Assembly: GCF_000002865.3 (NCBI RefSeq)
Contig: NW_001865039.1
Coordinates: forward strand, 1,385,043-1,449,042
Reading direction: 5' to 3'
DNA: 64,000 nt
From: Monosiga brevicollis MX1
Lineage: Eukaryota > Opisthokonta > Choanoflagellata > Craspedida > Salpingoecidae
Part shown: one piece after another, positions 22,293-36,000 of the stretch
Position numbering within the stretch: position 1 is the stretch's first letter
How the letters are laid out: each line of letters starts with the position of its first letter
Made by a program: the position numbers and the translations under genes
Notes under the pieces: model-generated
The model's input: only the letters and a program-made list of their open reading frames with translations
Databases searched by the model: none
What the model was told of the DNA's origin: nothing

Positions 22293-23393
22293 CTAGCTTT
22301 GGCCTCGGTTGATAAAATCAACAAAAAGTGGACCAATCAGGTCAGCCGATTTGGGTGGATGGAGCTTGGCATAGGTGATAAACTGCAGGGACACGGCAGA
22401 ACAAACGGCGGAATGAATGGTGGGAATGAACGGCGGAATACACACAAAGGTGAGTGAGCAGCACAGTGCGTGTTGATTGTGGTGCAGGAGCACCGTCGGG
22501 TCAAGTCTTACCTGTCGTTGAATGCGCTTGAGTTGAAGCATGGAAAGCGACTCTCGAAGGACAACGGGGTCCGCACTGTGCGGTACTACGATTTTGTCAC
22601 CGAGAACCGCCGTAGCGCTCTTTTGAACAACCGCCTGACGCACATGCCCATCAGGGCAAACGTGAGAAGAGGTAAGTGCATTGGGCGGCGCGCTTTACAA
22701 AGCAGCGAAAGGTCATCTCGAGCCCTCATTCCTGTACCCTTTGTCGTTTCTGGTTGAGCGCCATATGAGAAGAGGCACGCGTACCTGAACAATGGCGCGG
22801 GTGATCGCGTCGAGTTGCTGCAAAAAGTCAGTCTCGGAGAGGGGCTGGGATTGTGTTGAATAGTTTGGGGTGGGTGCCGTACCCTCGAAGAGAGCGGCAT
22901 AGATGGCATCGACCGGCAAGGGTTTGTCGTCCGTGATGGCAAACAAGGGCTTATCCCAGCGATTCCGATCATCCGGTTGCTCATAGCGCATCATCAAGGC
23001 CCGCACGGTCTCGTCCTCACCATACGGTCGCCCCAATTGAGCATGCCGCTCCAGACACAGCTCATCGCGCACCAGCGGCTGAATGACACACGAGGTCGTC
23101 TTCATCGAGCGCGCGGCACAATAGAGCTCGTAACGATAGCCCTTGATGTAGTTGAGGCTGTCCACGATGATAACATCGTTGGCGTTGAGCAGGCGGCTCA
23201 TTTCCGATTTGAGGTTGCCTCGGGCCATCTTCTCGCTGGCCGAGGATTGATAATCCTTGCCTTTATCCACCCGTGCTGTGTCGTCCGATACCATCACCAC
23301 TCGCTTGCCACGGGCTTCCATGTCAACGCGCAGCTCCTCGGCTCGCCGCGTCTTTCCCGAGCAGGGAAAGCCCGACATCAAGACCAGCGGCAT
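22293..23393 (-). CDS. KTI12: KTI12, Elongator-associated P-loop ATPase
   Basis: Three exons: 22785-23393, 22512-22634 and 22293-22382, all phase 0; 273 residues. The start is the ATG at 23393, giving MPLVLMSGFPCSGKT at the very N-terminus as in KTI12, with the Walker A loop at residues 8-15. The in-frame upstream codons are therefore taken as non-coding. VIIVDSLNYIKGYRYELYC is the Walker B strand and following loop of the KTI12/PSTK kinase-like family. The C-terminal exon (FITYAKLHPPK...PLFVDFIN) matches the KTI12 signature that contacts tRNA and Elongator. KTI12 binds tRNA and supports Elongator-dependent wobble-uridine modification; in yeast, loss gives zymocin resistance. Its partner ELP6 is in the same window. 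Confidence 0.93.
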
Positions 23394-23577
23394 CTCGGTG
23401 GTATCCTTTTGCTTCCAATCCAACCCAAAGCAGACACGTCGCCAACTCGACCACACCACCCAACTTGAAATCCTTTATCCTGAACCACTCAAGGATCACT
23501 CCACGTCCACGTCCACGTCCACGTGCACCGCCACCGACCCGCCTCCTGTTGAAACCGTCCACCGAGCGCGCACGTCT

Positions 23578-23621
<44 letters not shown>

Positions 23622-23870
23622 GTGTTGTGGTGAATTGTCAGCAAAAACGAATCTCTTTGTGTGTGGGTGTGTGTGTGTGTGTGTGCTCACTTCAGCTTTG
23701 CTTCAGAACTGTGTGTGCGGGGAGGGGGGAGGTGCCTCGAGAGGGGCTGCGGGAGCATCGTGAGCGCGCAATGCCGGTGTTCTGGGATTGGGCTTGAGGT
23801 CAAGGCAAGGGGCAAGGGGACAGTGTTTTGGTAGCAATAGTGTACGACATCATCGGCGACGCGCATCGCC
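23394..23870. other. Divergent spacer with simple repeats
   Basis: Promoter region shared by KTI12 (-) and the coiled-coil gene (+). It holds a GTCCAC hexamer array (23502-23524) and two GT microsatellites (23581-23622, 23659-23685). No exon is supported. Confidence 0.5.
23581..23685. repeat. GT microsatellites
   Basis: About 40 nt of perfect GT, then TGTGTTGTGG and a second run of GTGTGGGTGTGT ending near 23685. Confidence 0.95.
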
Positions 23871-26800
23871 ATGAGCGCCGAGGAGGAACTGCAGGCCGAG
23901 GTCGAGGAGCTGCAGCGGCAGCTCGAGAAGCAGCGAGCCCTCGCGAGACAGCATCAGGATGAGCTTGAGCGGGCCTGTCTGCAGCTAGAGCAGACTGCTG
24001 AAAGCCAGCGCCAGCACATTTTGGTGCTTGAAAAGCGCATGCGTGACCTGGACCGACTACAAGAGGAGCAAAATGACAGCGACCAACGTCAAGCAGTACG
24101 CCCCCTCCCTCCCGTTTAGCTCGTTGTTCCGCCTGGCCCGCAGCCGCTGGCGAGGCACGGCTCACATGCCTCGGCCTCACTCTGCATAATCGCGGTGGGA
24201 TGCCGCTCATGGATCATAGGAGCTCAGTGAGGAAGTTGCTGCCCTGCGCAAGCAGCTTCGTCAGGCACAGGTGCGTTTGTACCCGCCTTGCGAATGCCCT
24301 GCATACAATTGGGGTGTTTTGACCGACCTCCATCGCCCATCTTCACAGGGTACCATCTCCAAGCAAAACCTGGAAATTCGCAAGCTGCACTTTCAACAGC
24401 GGCGCCAAAGTCCTTCTCCCAGAGGTTTGTTTTTTCTTGTCCTTGGCACCCTGGCGTGTGGCCGTCCTTGGGCCTCTCAAGTTGGGCAAACACCGCCATT
24501 TTCTGTAGGAAGCTTCACCAAACTCGGCGCTGACACCAGTCCCGAACAGCAAAAACGCGTGACAATCAGCAGTGCCACCTCGGCCGCTGCCGTTCAGGCT
24601 CGCCAAAAGGCCAAAGCGGCCTATTTATCTAAACAGCAGGAACTACGTGGTGTGTCTCCGCTCGCTGTTTGCTCCTCCCGGACACATATGACATTTATTT
24701 AGAGCCGCAAAGAGCAGTCGCGTTTGGTCACACGTTTTGAAGTGGCTTATGCTCGGCCAGCCCTTGCTTCAACTCACCCTCTTGGGTCTACGCGGCCTGG
24801 ACCCAACAGACCGCCAGGACAATGTTGCTCGATTTGAGGACATGATGGCGCTGGCTTCGCGCCGCAAAGCAGAGTTATCCCAAGAACAGGAGCGCACAGC
24901 CCAGGCCGCAGAGGCCCAGGCCCGAGCTTTCCAAGAGGAAATCAGCCGGCTGAGGTAAATGATGATGCGGCACTCATTGCATTGCCATGTGTAGCCATGG
25001 GCCCTTTTTGTACCGTCTACGTGCCCGCTCTTGTACACGTATCCTTCCCCTGTGTTCAACCGTGCCCTTTGCTTTGTGAAAGGGATTTGTTGGACGAAGA
25101 ACGAGAGCTACGCCGCTCCTTGGAGCATGCGACTGGATTTCAGAACGAAGTTTCCAGTGCTGACATGGGCGGGTCCGGGTCGCTGGCCGATGAGCTTGCC
25201 CTGGCTGCCCTGGACCCCACTGCCAATCTGGACAAATCACCAAGTGAACCAGCCGAGTCCAGCGAGCCAGATCAGCTCACAGGCGAGCGCGTCACGCTGG
25301 GCGTCCCGCTCTCTCTTGCCTCGGAGGTTGGTTTGGCCTCAATCAACCCCATGTCCTCTGCCCTGGTCCGACGCCCCGCACCCGTTTTAGACGTCTGCCT
25401 GGTTGTTGCTGATAATTTGTCCGGGTGCTTGGTTGGACGAGTTTTCTCAGCTGGCGGCGCTCGAGGCCGAGAAAGGGAACGAGCCTTTGGATAATGCGGA
25501 GCACAATGGCGTCGCAGAGGGCGAGTGCCAATCATTGGATATTGACACCGAGGAGCAAGAGCTGAGCGAGCTGGCACAGCAAGCCGAAGAGTTGGCTGAG
25601 CTGCGGGCTGATCTTGAGGTTTGTGATTTAGCCGAGCATGTCATGACATATAAAATCATTTTCTCCCCCGCCTCCGCAGGTCTTGAATGCAAGCCATCGA
25701 TGCTGTTCCTGGGTGGAACTTATATTTTCACGACTCGGCACATTCTCAGGAGGCATGTGAAGCCCGAGACATGCTATGGAGTCAAACTGTCAAGCTGAAG
25801 GAGGAGCGGCAAGCTACACTCCGGCAGACTGATGCGGCCAACCGGGTGCGTATCATCCATTCGTGGTCGTGTATGATGCAATCCTGCTCATGCACAAGCG
25901 ACCCTCGGCCTGAACCAAAAAAATGTTTGCTTATTAGTACCCTGTTTCTGCGTAGGAGTTGGCCAAGGCACTCTCCGAGCTGAATGACACCAAGCTGGAG
26001 CGCGATTCACTGCAGAGGCGCTTGTTGCGCCGAGGCAAACGCTTGGTTGAATTGCAGCAGCTAGCCATCGCACGCGGCTTCCATGCCGAAGCCGAGGCGG
26101 TGATTCGCCATGCCGACGCCGTCTCGCGCCAGTTTGCGCCGGCTGAGGTGAGGGTCCGCTCATGCCATGACACCCGCCCAAACTGGTTTGTTCACGGCCT
26201 GACTCCACGTTCTGCTGTGGGTTGTTGGCAGCAAACATCAAGCACGCCATGGTCTCAAGTGCGCGAACGGGCGTCCACGATGTCAACATCTCCAGATGCC
26301 CGCGGTGCGTGGTAGTAGAGCACATGCAACACGGCAATGCATGTCTAGCCAACTCACTCCTTCGACTCTCTCCTATCCGTTCCTGCGGCTTGCCTTCATC
26401 TTAGAGATGGCCATGCGACAGCGAACTAATACCATGCAGCGCCTTGAGGGCCGTCGTCAGAGCCAGAGCTTACCTCAAGGGTCAGATCCAAGCCCGTTGG
26501 CTGCGGCTCGGGCCGCGGCCAGAGCTGCTGCTTCCGGGCAAACGCATGCTGCTGCTTCGCACTCCGCCCCTGCGAGCCCATCAACGATGCAGAGTGGCTT
26601 AAACTTGGCAGGCCCTGGTGCACGAGTGCGCGGCGCCACCTTATCCGGGGCGGCTAGCACCCGGGCGCCAGCAGCACGTCGGGCTAGTAGTTCATCTCGA
26701 ATGTGGATGCCCGTGCAGCCAGCTTTGATCGAGGACGAGGCGCCGGCTGCCGCGGGCATGCGCCCCACGCGGTCTGCGACAGTGTCCTTGTTTGGCAACC

Positions 26801-26889
26801 GCCGGCTTCGGCGTGCTAGCGATGCTGGGTCCTTGGCACCGCCCAGTAAACCACCTCTGCCTCCGCGCCAGCTTTTGGATGAGGCATAA
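23871..26889 (+). CDS. Multi-exon coiled-coil protein, family not assigned
   Basis: Exon 1 opens MSAEEELQAEVEELQRQLE and stays in heptad pattern to a GTACGC donor near 24095. Further exons on the same strand carry the same type of sequence: VAALRKQLRQAQ (about 24222-24270), QNLEIRKLHFQQRRQ, AVQARQKAKAAYLSKQQEL, ARFEDMMALASRRKAELSQ, ERELRRSLEHATGFQNEV, ELSELAQQAEELAELRADL, then KALSELNDTKLERDSLQRRL and GFHAEAEAVIRHADAVSRQ. The last exon (about 26406-26889) is a Ser/Ala/Arg-rich tail ending PPLPPRQLLDEA. The layout (long segmented coiled coil, disordered tail) resembles cargo adaptors or golgins, such as the BICD group, but no diagnostic box was found, so no name is given. Not every splice junction was resolved; roughly 700 residues are expected. 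The tail is 166 nt from the convergent VWA8 end. Confidence 0.75.
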
Positions 26890-27055
26890 CAAATACACGC
26901 GTGGCAGTGTGCTCCACCTGGCTCAACACCTTCCTTCTTTTGCTTAATTATCGCCAGAATTTCACTCAAGCGAATTGAAACGGACATCGAGTGGACGGTG
27001 CGGGCCACTCGAAAGGCATTGGGATGCAAGCATCGATTGAGAAGAGTCAGGTTTC

Positions 27056-30000
27056 CTAAATGACCGTGCTAAAAATCTGCTGCAGAATGCTGGGTAGATC
27101 CTGCGTCTCAAGACACACAAAGCTCTTGCCAGCTGGTAGCTCACGCCGAAGGGTCTCGGCTTGGTCGTGCAGGGTCCCGCCTATGCATAGCACACCCAAA
27201 GTCAGAATGGGGTCAGTGAAAAGCACAAGGGGCACCGAGGAGCACACTCCACGTAGCGTCGGATTTCTAATCTGTATCGTCCAGGCAAAAGGTTGGTGAA
27301 AAAGGCCAACACACCAATCATCACAACGAAGGCCTTCACGTCAGGGTCTGAATTGAGAATGTGAGCCAATTCAGACGCAGGGATGCCGTAGCGCTCGAGG
27401 TTAGCGTCGGTCAGCAAGATGACAAAGCGTTCATCTGCTTCTTCCGAGGCCAGCTAATTCGCACACGGGCGAGGTGAGCGTGCGCCAGAAGCTCTTGTTG
27501 TCTGTTACACTTGGGGCAACTCAAAATGTCAAGCAAATAGAAACCAAGGGTCATGATCAGAATTTGGTACGACCATCAGGCCACATTGGCTGCGGACCTG
27601 TTGGATGGCCTTGGCCGTAGCCGGCAGCGTGTTGTCACCAGGCCAACAAAACTGCGAGTGTGCCATCATTTGCTTCAAGAGCTGCAAGACACGTCGTGCG
27701 GACAAATAATCAATCGTGAAACGTTGTGTACTTTTTTGGCGGTCAGAACAAGTAAAACGCATGGTTGCATCAGCGTGTCGGCTCGTCGGCTCGTGGACCC
27801 GACCTTGAGACGGTCGGCATCCGAGGCGGGTTTGGTTTCGTTCTAAGCATCGAAAAAACGGGCCACATGAGGCTGGCATTCATGCCACGCCAGTCAACGC
27901 ACAAAAGCTTCCTCCGGCACGAGTTTTTCTACAGCCTGCTGGTGACCTGACGTACCGTGACAAACGGAATCCAATCACTGTCTCCAGAATGTCCGATCAG
28001 CTGCCACGCAAGGCGCTCTTCGTTGGCATCGCGCATGCCCTCCATAAGCATGCACGCACATTCCATAGCACGTTGCAGCCGCTGATCCATTGAATTGAAC
28101 CTAAAGTCCACATTACGATCAGTCACAAGCATCACCACCAGACATGGGGGTGCCAAGGGCTTGGCAAAGTTTGTTTGTGGCGCGGTCGACTTACCGATAC
28201 ATGCTTGCGCTGACGTCGGCTAAAACAGTCACACGTTTAGGCGCCTGCTGTTCTCCGAAGTGCTCCGTTTCTTGCTCCACACGGCGTCGATACACAGCCT
28301 GCTCGCCCGCTAGACCTAAGAACCAGACAAGACGCTCAGGCGCGGATCGCACGCTACGTCGAACGCCGGCTGCAATTATTTAAAAGTCATTCAGCACCCG
28401 GTCTCACCGTCAATGAGTTTGTTGTCGTCAAGATCGCCATGAGCTTGATGACGCAGCCACGCTCTTTCTTTGCCCGAGCTGCGAAGACTTGCAATGAGCT
28501 CACGAAGCTCGCCAATTTGCGGTCGAACCGAGTCGACAAAGCGATGATAAACTTCCGCCTCATGCTCGCTCATGCCAATTTCGCGCAGGCGGTCTGCAAA
28601 TGCTTTGCGACCCATCTCGCGAGCGGCTTCCCTGTCGCGTTGAGAAGCACAAAAAATCAAGCAAGCAAGCAAGCAAGCAAGCAAACAAATAAACAAAGTG
28701 CGCCGCGTCTGTCAGTGGGGGTTCCGATACCCGAGGACCAAGCCACTGCTCCATGTTTTGTGGCGAAGAAATGGTAATAGGCCGTACTGGATGTGTTCCG
28801 GTACGGCGGCCTTTTCTTCGTCTGACAGTTGGTGAATATCGTGACCGGCATCAAGGCGGTACGGACCACCTTTGCCCCCTAGATTCAGCGTCGCAAGCCG
28901 GCAGTTATGATGGGCCGCTCGCTACCTCTTTACCAAATACTGTGCTCATTCTGATACATACCTAGACCAGCCGTGTCACGTCCTCCAGTCCCACCTGTGG
29001 CCACCCCAACAGCCCACGCCACGGGCCAGGTGAGAGATCGAAGCCAATCAGAAATATCCATAAGTTTGCTTGGAAGCCGGTCAAGCTGAGACAGGAGCCG
29101 AGTCCAGCATGAGCAAACGCACCTGCCCAAGTGTTACCGCCTACGTGGGGCTGATTCTTCTCATCCACTTTGCCTGCAAGCATAGCACATCGCGGGCCCT
29201 TCCACTGTGAGGCGGGCATGATACAGGTTGCAAAAGCCTTCCGTGGGCGTGTCTCTCGAGATCGAGTGCTCACCGTGCTTGGGTCCAGATGTATCCAAAC
29301 CCGAGTAGCGGTCATACTCCATGCGAAGCGGGCCATCTGTGGCTGCTTGGCCAACCTGGAAGGCACAGCCAAGTTAAAGAACAGTATTGGGTTGGACGAA
29401 ACATAAAAGCTTCGGGGACAGCTTGCTTAAAAAGCTACGACTTATGAGCAAACGCATGCCTACCATTGTTCGGTAGGCGTCTGCAACCGTAGGGTCAGGC
29501 TGGGCGGCGAACCAACGGATGGTACCATTTTGCATCACTACGGCAACTTTCGAGCCCAAGGCGGTTACGTCTACGGCGGGGCATGATCTGAACAGTATTC
29601 AGTCAGTATTGGATGAACCAGCAGCCTTCGATTGCCCCACAGCCGCCCCCCCCAGCCAGTGGTCATCGGCTGGTTGAGCACGAGCCGTAAAGAGATTGAA
29701 TTTCACTCACTCTTGCATCAAGGGGGGTAAAGGAATGGATTGCTCGGTGCATGTGACAGAGTCAAGCACGCGCAACACTTCGGTCGGCTAGACACGTGGG
29801 CATGCGAGCGGGTTAGGTGCCAGCCTGGGCCATTCTCACAGGCAGCACCTGCACGTGCGCGGGAACGAAAGGTTGAGAAATAAAAAAAGCGACAGGACCC
29901 TCACCTGATCGTCAAGGCTATCAGTTGTCCTATGAAGCGAGGTAGCCATTCCATTGCTGCTGGCAAAGGCATGTGGTGGCGATGCCGTTGACACCGCACA

Positions 30001-33000
30001 CGCAGTTGTCGCGCCACTCTCTAACAAAACGTCAACGTCCATCAGCCTCACGGCGGCGTACAGTGCGGTCAAGCATGGTTCGTCTAAATGCTGCAAAATT
30101 CTTTCCCTCACCCGTGTCCACTTGCATCACCGTGCCGGTGGTTGGATCTTCACCAAACAGTACTTGACCATCATTTGAAGCCCAATAGTTTTTGCCAAAA
30201 GCTGTGAGGCATAGGTTCTGTCGGTGAGCCAGCGTGTGCGCTCGAACAAGAGCGCATGTGTGGTCGGTCGAGAGGACAGTGAAATGGCCCCGCCCCACCC
30301 AGCGCACCTGTCAGCTCGACAGCCTGGCCGCTTGTGATATCCAACTTGACCAACGACGCTCCACCGCCATGATGGCCTTCCAACAAGAGCTGCGTTGGAT
30401 TCAGCCACTGTGCACGACTGATGGCTACAAGATGGCATTCATGAACGCCCGGAAGAGGATGAGGGAAGATCAACGTGCTGCAACATGCTTGCAGCCTGGG
30501 GAACAACTGGGTTGCCTGGTCTAGAAAACGCACGCCAAGGGGCTGTATAGACATGGGCAGCTGGATCGCGGGGGGCTACAACCATTGGGGATCAAGTTCA
30601 GGATCAGGACGTGAGGGGCATTGATCAGCAATCTAATTTCTCTCACTGGCACGAGCGCAAGGGTAGGCGGCAGCAGGCATACATACTCATAACCTGCACT
30701 TGAGGCTTGCCCTCCCAAAAGACAGCCAAGTGGTCGGGGGCTTTTGTTGCACAGTTTGTTGCAGCCAAGCGCAAAGGATGGGTCTGTGCAGTGTTGCTGG
30801 ACGATGCAAAGATGAAGTCACGCACAGCACTCAGCGCCCCGGTGAATGACCACCTAAAAGCATGTGATGTGGAACAGCAATGGATTCATGAGCCGGGGTC
30901 AACAAGCAAGGAGCTGTGGTGCTCAGATTGGTTCAAGAAGCGAGAGTATCACACGTACTGGTGCAAACTTCCATCCCAATCCAAGTGTGCCACCGTATTT
31001 TGCTTGGGCAAGGTGATCGCTAAACCTGGAATTGTACATACAAATCACGACAGGCACGATGAGAAAAATCTCACAGATCTGCCAAGAGATCGCCGTGTGC
31101 CCCGACCAACTACACAGCTACAGACCGGAAGCAGTAGCGCTCATTTCCTCGTAGCGTCCCAAAAAGGGCAACTCAAAACTGTCAAGTGCACGCCTATTTG
31201 GGTGGATAGCAGCGTAAGCACCTGAGGGCGAAAGTTAAGTGCGTGATGGTGTCAATTAGGGTACGAAAACAGACCTGTCGGAGCCGGTGACTAGGATGGT
31301 AGATGGATTGCGGAACATAACGGCAAGGCGGTGGTCATCCACCGGCACAACCTGTGCGGCTTGCTGATGCCAACTTGCAAGTCGCGGCTGAAAATGTTTT
31401 AGACCATATACATACGGCATCAGTGAGTTGGGGTAAAAACATGGTTGTATGACTGAGCCACCCACATTGAGGTCCCACCTTGAGGATGTGTTCTTCCTCA
31501 GTTAGGCTGTGCCAGCGCGGGTCTAAAAAAGACGGTTCCTCCTTGACTGGTTTAACAATCGTTCGCTGTCAATCAAATTGTCCAAAATACCAGTTGGTGC
31601 CGTCATAAAATGAGCAAACAAGATGATTTGACTACAAGACTCGCAGCAGTGGCTTGCACATGGGCCGCAAGCTGTTTTAGCTGACTTTGGCGCGGCCTAC
31701 TGAAATGGCCTGTCTTGCGAGAACAACCGGATTCATTTCAACAGGAGTCCTGTTCATGGCACAGCATGTTGTGAGGCTGGCGGCTATGGCAAAACCAAGA
31801 AGAAAGCGCTTGCACTCCAGGGTTTGATCGGGGCCATGCCTGCAAACGAACATACGTTGTTTGAAATGGACCAAACTTTTTGAGAGGCTGCAGGCGGATC
31901 TGGCCGGTTCCGTGGTATGGGACGCCGTGTCGGCGAATGATCTCAACAACCTGATAGCCCAAAATCAATCAATCAAACAAACAAAGAAAAGAGGCAAGTG
32001 TGATTGATACATCCAACAAGGCAACTCCTAGTCTTGTGGCGGCCAGCAACTGGGTCGAGAATGCACGTACCTTGTTGCGCTTTTCAATCGACTTGCTGTC
32101 AAAGTCAAGAACGTTGTTGATGGCACCCTCGACGCCATCCTCAGGGAAAGCATTAATGTGACGGGCAATGCTCACAAGCTACCATGTACAGGAATCAATC
32201 ATCAGCGCAGTGGCATTAGGTTCAATGCGCCAGAAGCTACAATAGCATGGTTCATAGGCTTGGTGCACCCCACAGACCTCGCGAAGGCTGAAGGGATAGT
32301 CCAATTGTCCTGTTTCAGACATTTGTCGCAGCTCAGCAAACGCTGAAGCTAGCTTCTCAAGAACCGAGGCATCGACGGCTGGTGCATAGGCCTATCGGGT
32401 GACAGAGAGGCCCAGACACCAAAATATGGGCACAGGTCAAACTGATGGCGCAAGGCAGGGACAGGCCTTTGGAGGCAAGGTGCGCTTCATCGCAAGGTGT
32501 ACATGCCTACCTGCAACATTTTAAGTTCAGCTTCCCGGCCCGGGTTCTCGACGGCGTGGCAGCTGAACAAGTCACCTAGTGTGCTGAAAAAGTCGTTGCC
32601 CAAAAACGGATAGCCTGGTCGATTTGCTAGGACGATGAGGCGAAAGTCGGGATGGGTGCGTATCTCATTGGCTTGGGCGTCTGAAGCAGCTGTTCCATGA
32701 GGTACAATCATGCGCCCGTCGGGCAGGTGAAAAAGACCAGTTTCAACAAAAGTCTTCAGCGTGCCAGTGACGTCGGTTGATGCCTGCCGCAAAGCACAAT
32801 CATGCCCATGGTAAGCAGACAAGGCTCTGGGCGCACAACGGCAACAGGACCAAATTCTGCTAAATAAGAATCCAAAACCACCATAGGCGCAGACAGACAC
32901 AGGCAGAGAGACACAGGCAGAGAGACATAGGCAGAGAGACACAGGCACAGAGACACAGACAAGAAATACCAGCTGCTGACAAAAAAGGCGCAAACGTAAA

Positions 33001-36000
33001 ATCATAAGAATGGGGATGGCCCGATGGTGTTGGTTACCTTGTCAGCTTCATCGATCACCAACACGCTGCCCTCTCGCACAGCTCGAATGAGTGGTGAATC
33101 CTCATACACAAGTTGGCCGTTCTCAATCGTCGGCGTCTGGCTCAAAGATTCAACTGCAGAAAGGAGCACAATGATTGCGAGTGATGCGGTGTTCGGAAAA
33201 AAGCAACCAAACGGAAGGACGGACACACGGATAAGGTAGAGTAGGGGCTATTTGAGGTCTGACCGGTAGAGTCTCGGTGTAATTGCAGATATTCCCGGGG
33301 TCGCTGCAAAAGCTGAAGCAAGCCATCGACAATTTTGTTCTTGCCGACGCCCTGATTGCCAATAAGTAGCGTGGGTTCACCTGCATTCCCACGTCACCAA
33401 AGGACGGTGAGCGGCATCGACGAGAGCCGATTCAGCAGCAAATCCAAGCGCAAAGTAGTACCGGAAATCAAATCCTTCATGATTTCATTCATCACTCGAA
33501 GGTGTGATTCATTTGGATAGAAGACCGTCTGTGCAGTGTTTTAGGCCCAGCGACACAGGATGCAGCATTGATCAGCAATGAGCAGTTTCAGACTGGAGAG
33601 GAAGGTTAGGAGCAGAGCCTTTCGAACAGAGGCTGTATGCGCATGGTCTACCCACATGGGGCACACGCGAGGTGTCACCATCCTTTTTGATGGGCAAGGA
33701 CACATCACCAATCCGCACGGCAGCATCCGTAACCTCGAGGGTTGGGACATCCAACTGTAAATCAGAGCTACCAATGGGCACCCAGGAGATGCTTCGTGAA
33801 TATGAACATGGAAACCCCGCTGCATCTGCCAACAGCGATGCAAGTGGCAAAAAAGACAGAAACCATGCGGAAAGAAGTTCAAACAATGTGGATCAACGCA
33901 TAGAGTTTTTTTCTTACGCAGGAGGCAAAAGTCGCTGCAATTCATCGCGCACCACACTGGGCAAGTACTTGGCCAGGGTCAAACGCTCAATCTACATAAG
34001 ACATGGTGGGTGGTTGGAAGTGACGGGAGGAAAAACAAGCAACAACAGCCGGGTCGGCACAACATTTGACCAGCCATACTTCGCGACGAAGGTCCACGCC
34101 ATCAAAAAGAGCAACACGGTGGGCAATGCGCAGCATCATTCGGGTCGAAAATTTGAGCGATGATGCCAAAACACCATCCCCTGCACCATCATGCAATCGC
34201 TGCATGGCACCATGAATGCGGACGGCTGCCTCGGGGTCTAGGCCTAGATCCAGCCACAAAGCAATATCAAGCAGGCGCTGCGTGTGACGAAGGGATGTGC
34301 GCTTCGCAAAAGCTGGCAAAAAAAAGGCGTAAGATGCAGGTGAGTGGAGACCCTGGCATACCGGTATTGCCTAGCAAGGCTAGCTGATCCTCCTTGCACA
34401 AGGGCTGGCAGATATGCCATTCGAAGAGGGAGGCGATCTCTTCTGTAATCCAGTTCTTGCCTGCACTCATACGACCATGTCAGTTATGGAGGAGCAGGGT
34501 GCTGTGATGCCAGGCACTCAAATTATTGTTCAGCGCCTCCGAAGCAGCGCTGACGCACCCTTGATGTCTGGCTCAGCCAACGCAACGATACGAAAACTCG
34601 GATGTATCAGTTCAACCCCTGGAGGAAACCAATGGTAAGACACACACACAAGTGCACAACACCAGCCTTCACCTGCGCCGGAGGCCCAAGGCCTGGCCTG
34701 ATTCTCAATGGGTTGCGGACAAACCGTGCAAAGTGGGGCTGGCCGGATCGAGGCCTGTAAGCTCAGCCAAGGCCTCCCAGCGCTCCCTAGTGTAATGCAA
34801 ACAGCGGTCACGATCAGCAGTCTCGGCAGATTGGCAGGTTGGCAGGGTATTCAGAGCTTTCATTCAAGAATCTCTGACCGGCTCATGAGATGGGTACCAC
34901 TGGGCAAGTGAAAATCACGATCATGAATCAATGACTGCAGGGCACCCAGCACCGAGGGATGCAGGCGATGAATGCCATCCATCAGGACGACCCTAAAACG
35001 TTAAACAGCAATTGTATCAGCTGGAGTGTCAAGCACAAAGCAAGGCCTAGTGCTCCGCGAGCGATCGCATCTCTTGGGCAATTCAAGACCCGACTTACCG
35101 GCCATTTTTCACAGCTTGAACTAGTTTGGCATCTTGCCAACAGGAATTGCCAGCCTGGTCGGTTGTGCGAGTTTGCAGTAGCTCGCGAAGCGTCAATTCC
35201 TATCAGCCATCAGAATTGCCATCAATGTGAAAGTGAATAGGTCTGCGTGTTGGGGGGCTCTTTGACAGTACGGTGCGCAGGACACAGTGGTTGGAGACGA
35301 TGACGAACCTTGTGCAGCAAGAGTTCATCAAAGGGAATAGCGAGGCGGCGACAGAACTCTTCAGCCACCATGCTTTTGCCGCAGCCGCTTGGACCTTAGA
35401 ACATGCGTGGAAGAGATGTGAGAAAGGCCGCGCCAATATTCATGGTAAAGAGGTGGCCATGTCCGGTACATACCAACGAGACACAGGTCTCCTGTGGCAT
35501 GGGACAAGAACATCTCTTGAAGAAGGTCTTCATGCGCGGGTAAGCTTGTGAATGCAGGGCGATGTGATTCGAGAGCGGGGCCTGAGCCAGACGACAAAGC
35601 AACTTCTGCATGTGCCGTGCGCAATATTGCTGGCTGTTGAAGTTTATGAACCAAGATGTGTGAGACAAAAAAATATCCGGGTAGATATATGTGTATGTAT
35701 AAATAATTTAATGCAAAACGTGAGCGAGGGAGAAGGGTGGAGGATGCTGAGTCAACGTGCAACAACTTGGGTGGCGCGCGAGAGCTGCAAGGGTTGAAGG
35801 AACAGGGTGCTGCAAAGCTGACTGACTTGATTGGGGGAGTGGATGAGCTCTGCCCGAAGCTTTTGGATCGGGGTAACGTGAAAGCTTTGTAGTCCATCAC
35901 GCAATAAAGCAGCTCCAGCGGGTGATGTCATCAGCGAATAGGGCAGCGCGTGCAGCAAAGCGGCATGAGGATCGAAATCAGAGCCCAAGAGTCGAGCTGC

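Noticed and set aside
23871-26889. Assignment of the coiled-coil gene to the BICD family
   Set aside because: Only general heptad similarity; no CC1-box or other diagnostic motif could be pointed to, so it is left unnamed.
32891-32960. Regularly spaced repeat resembling a CRISPR array
   Set aside because: The 14-bp units are directly adjacent with no unique spacers and lie in a VWA8 intron of a eukaryotic genome.
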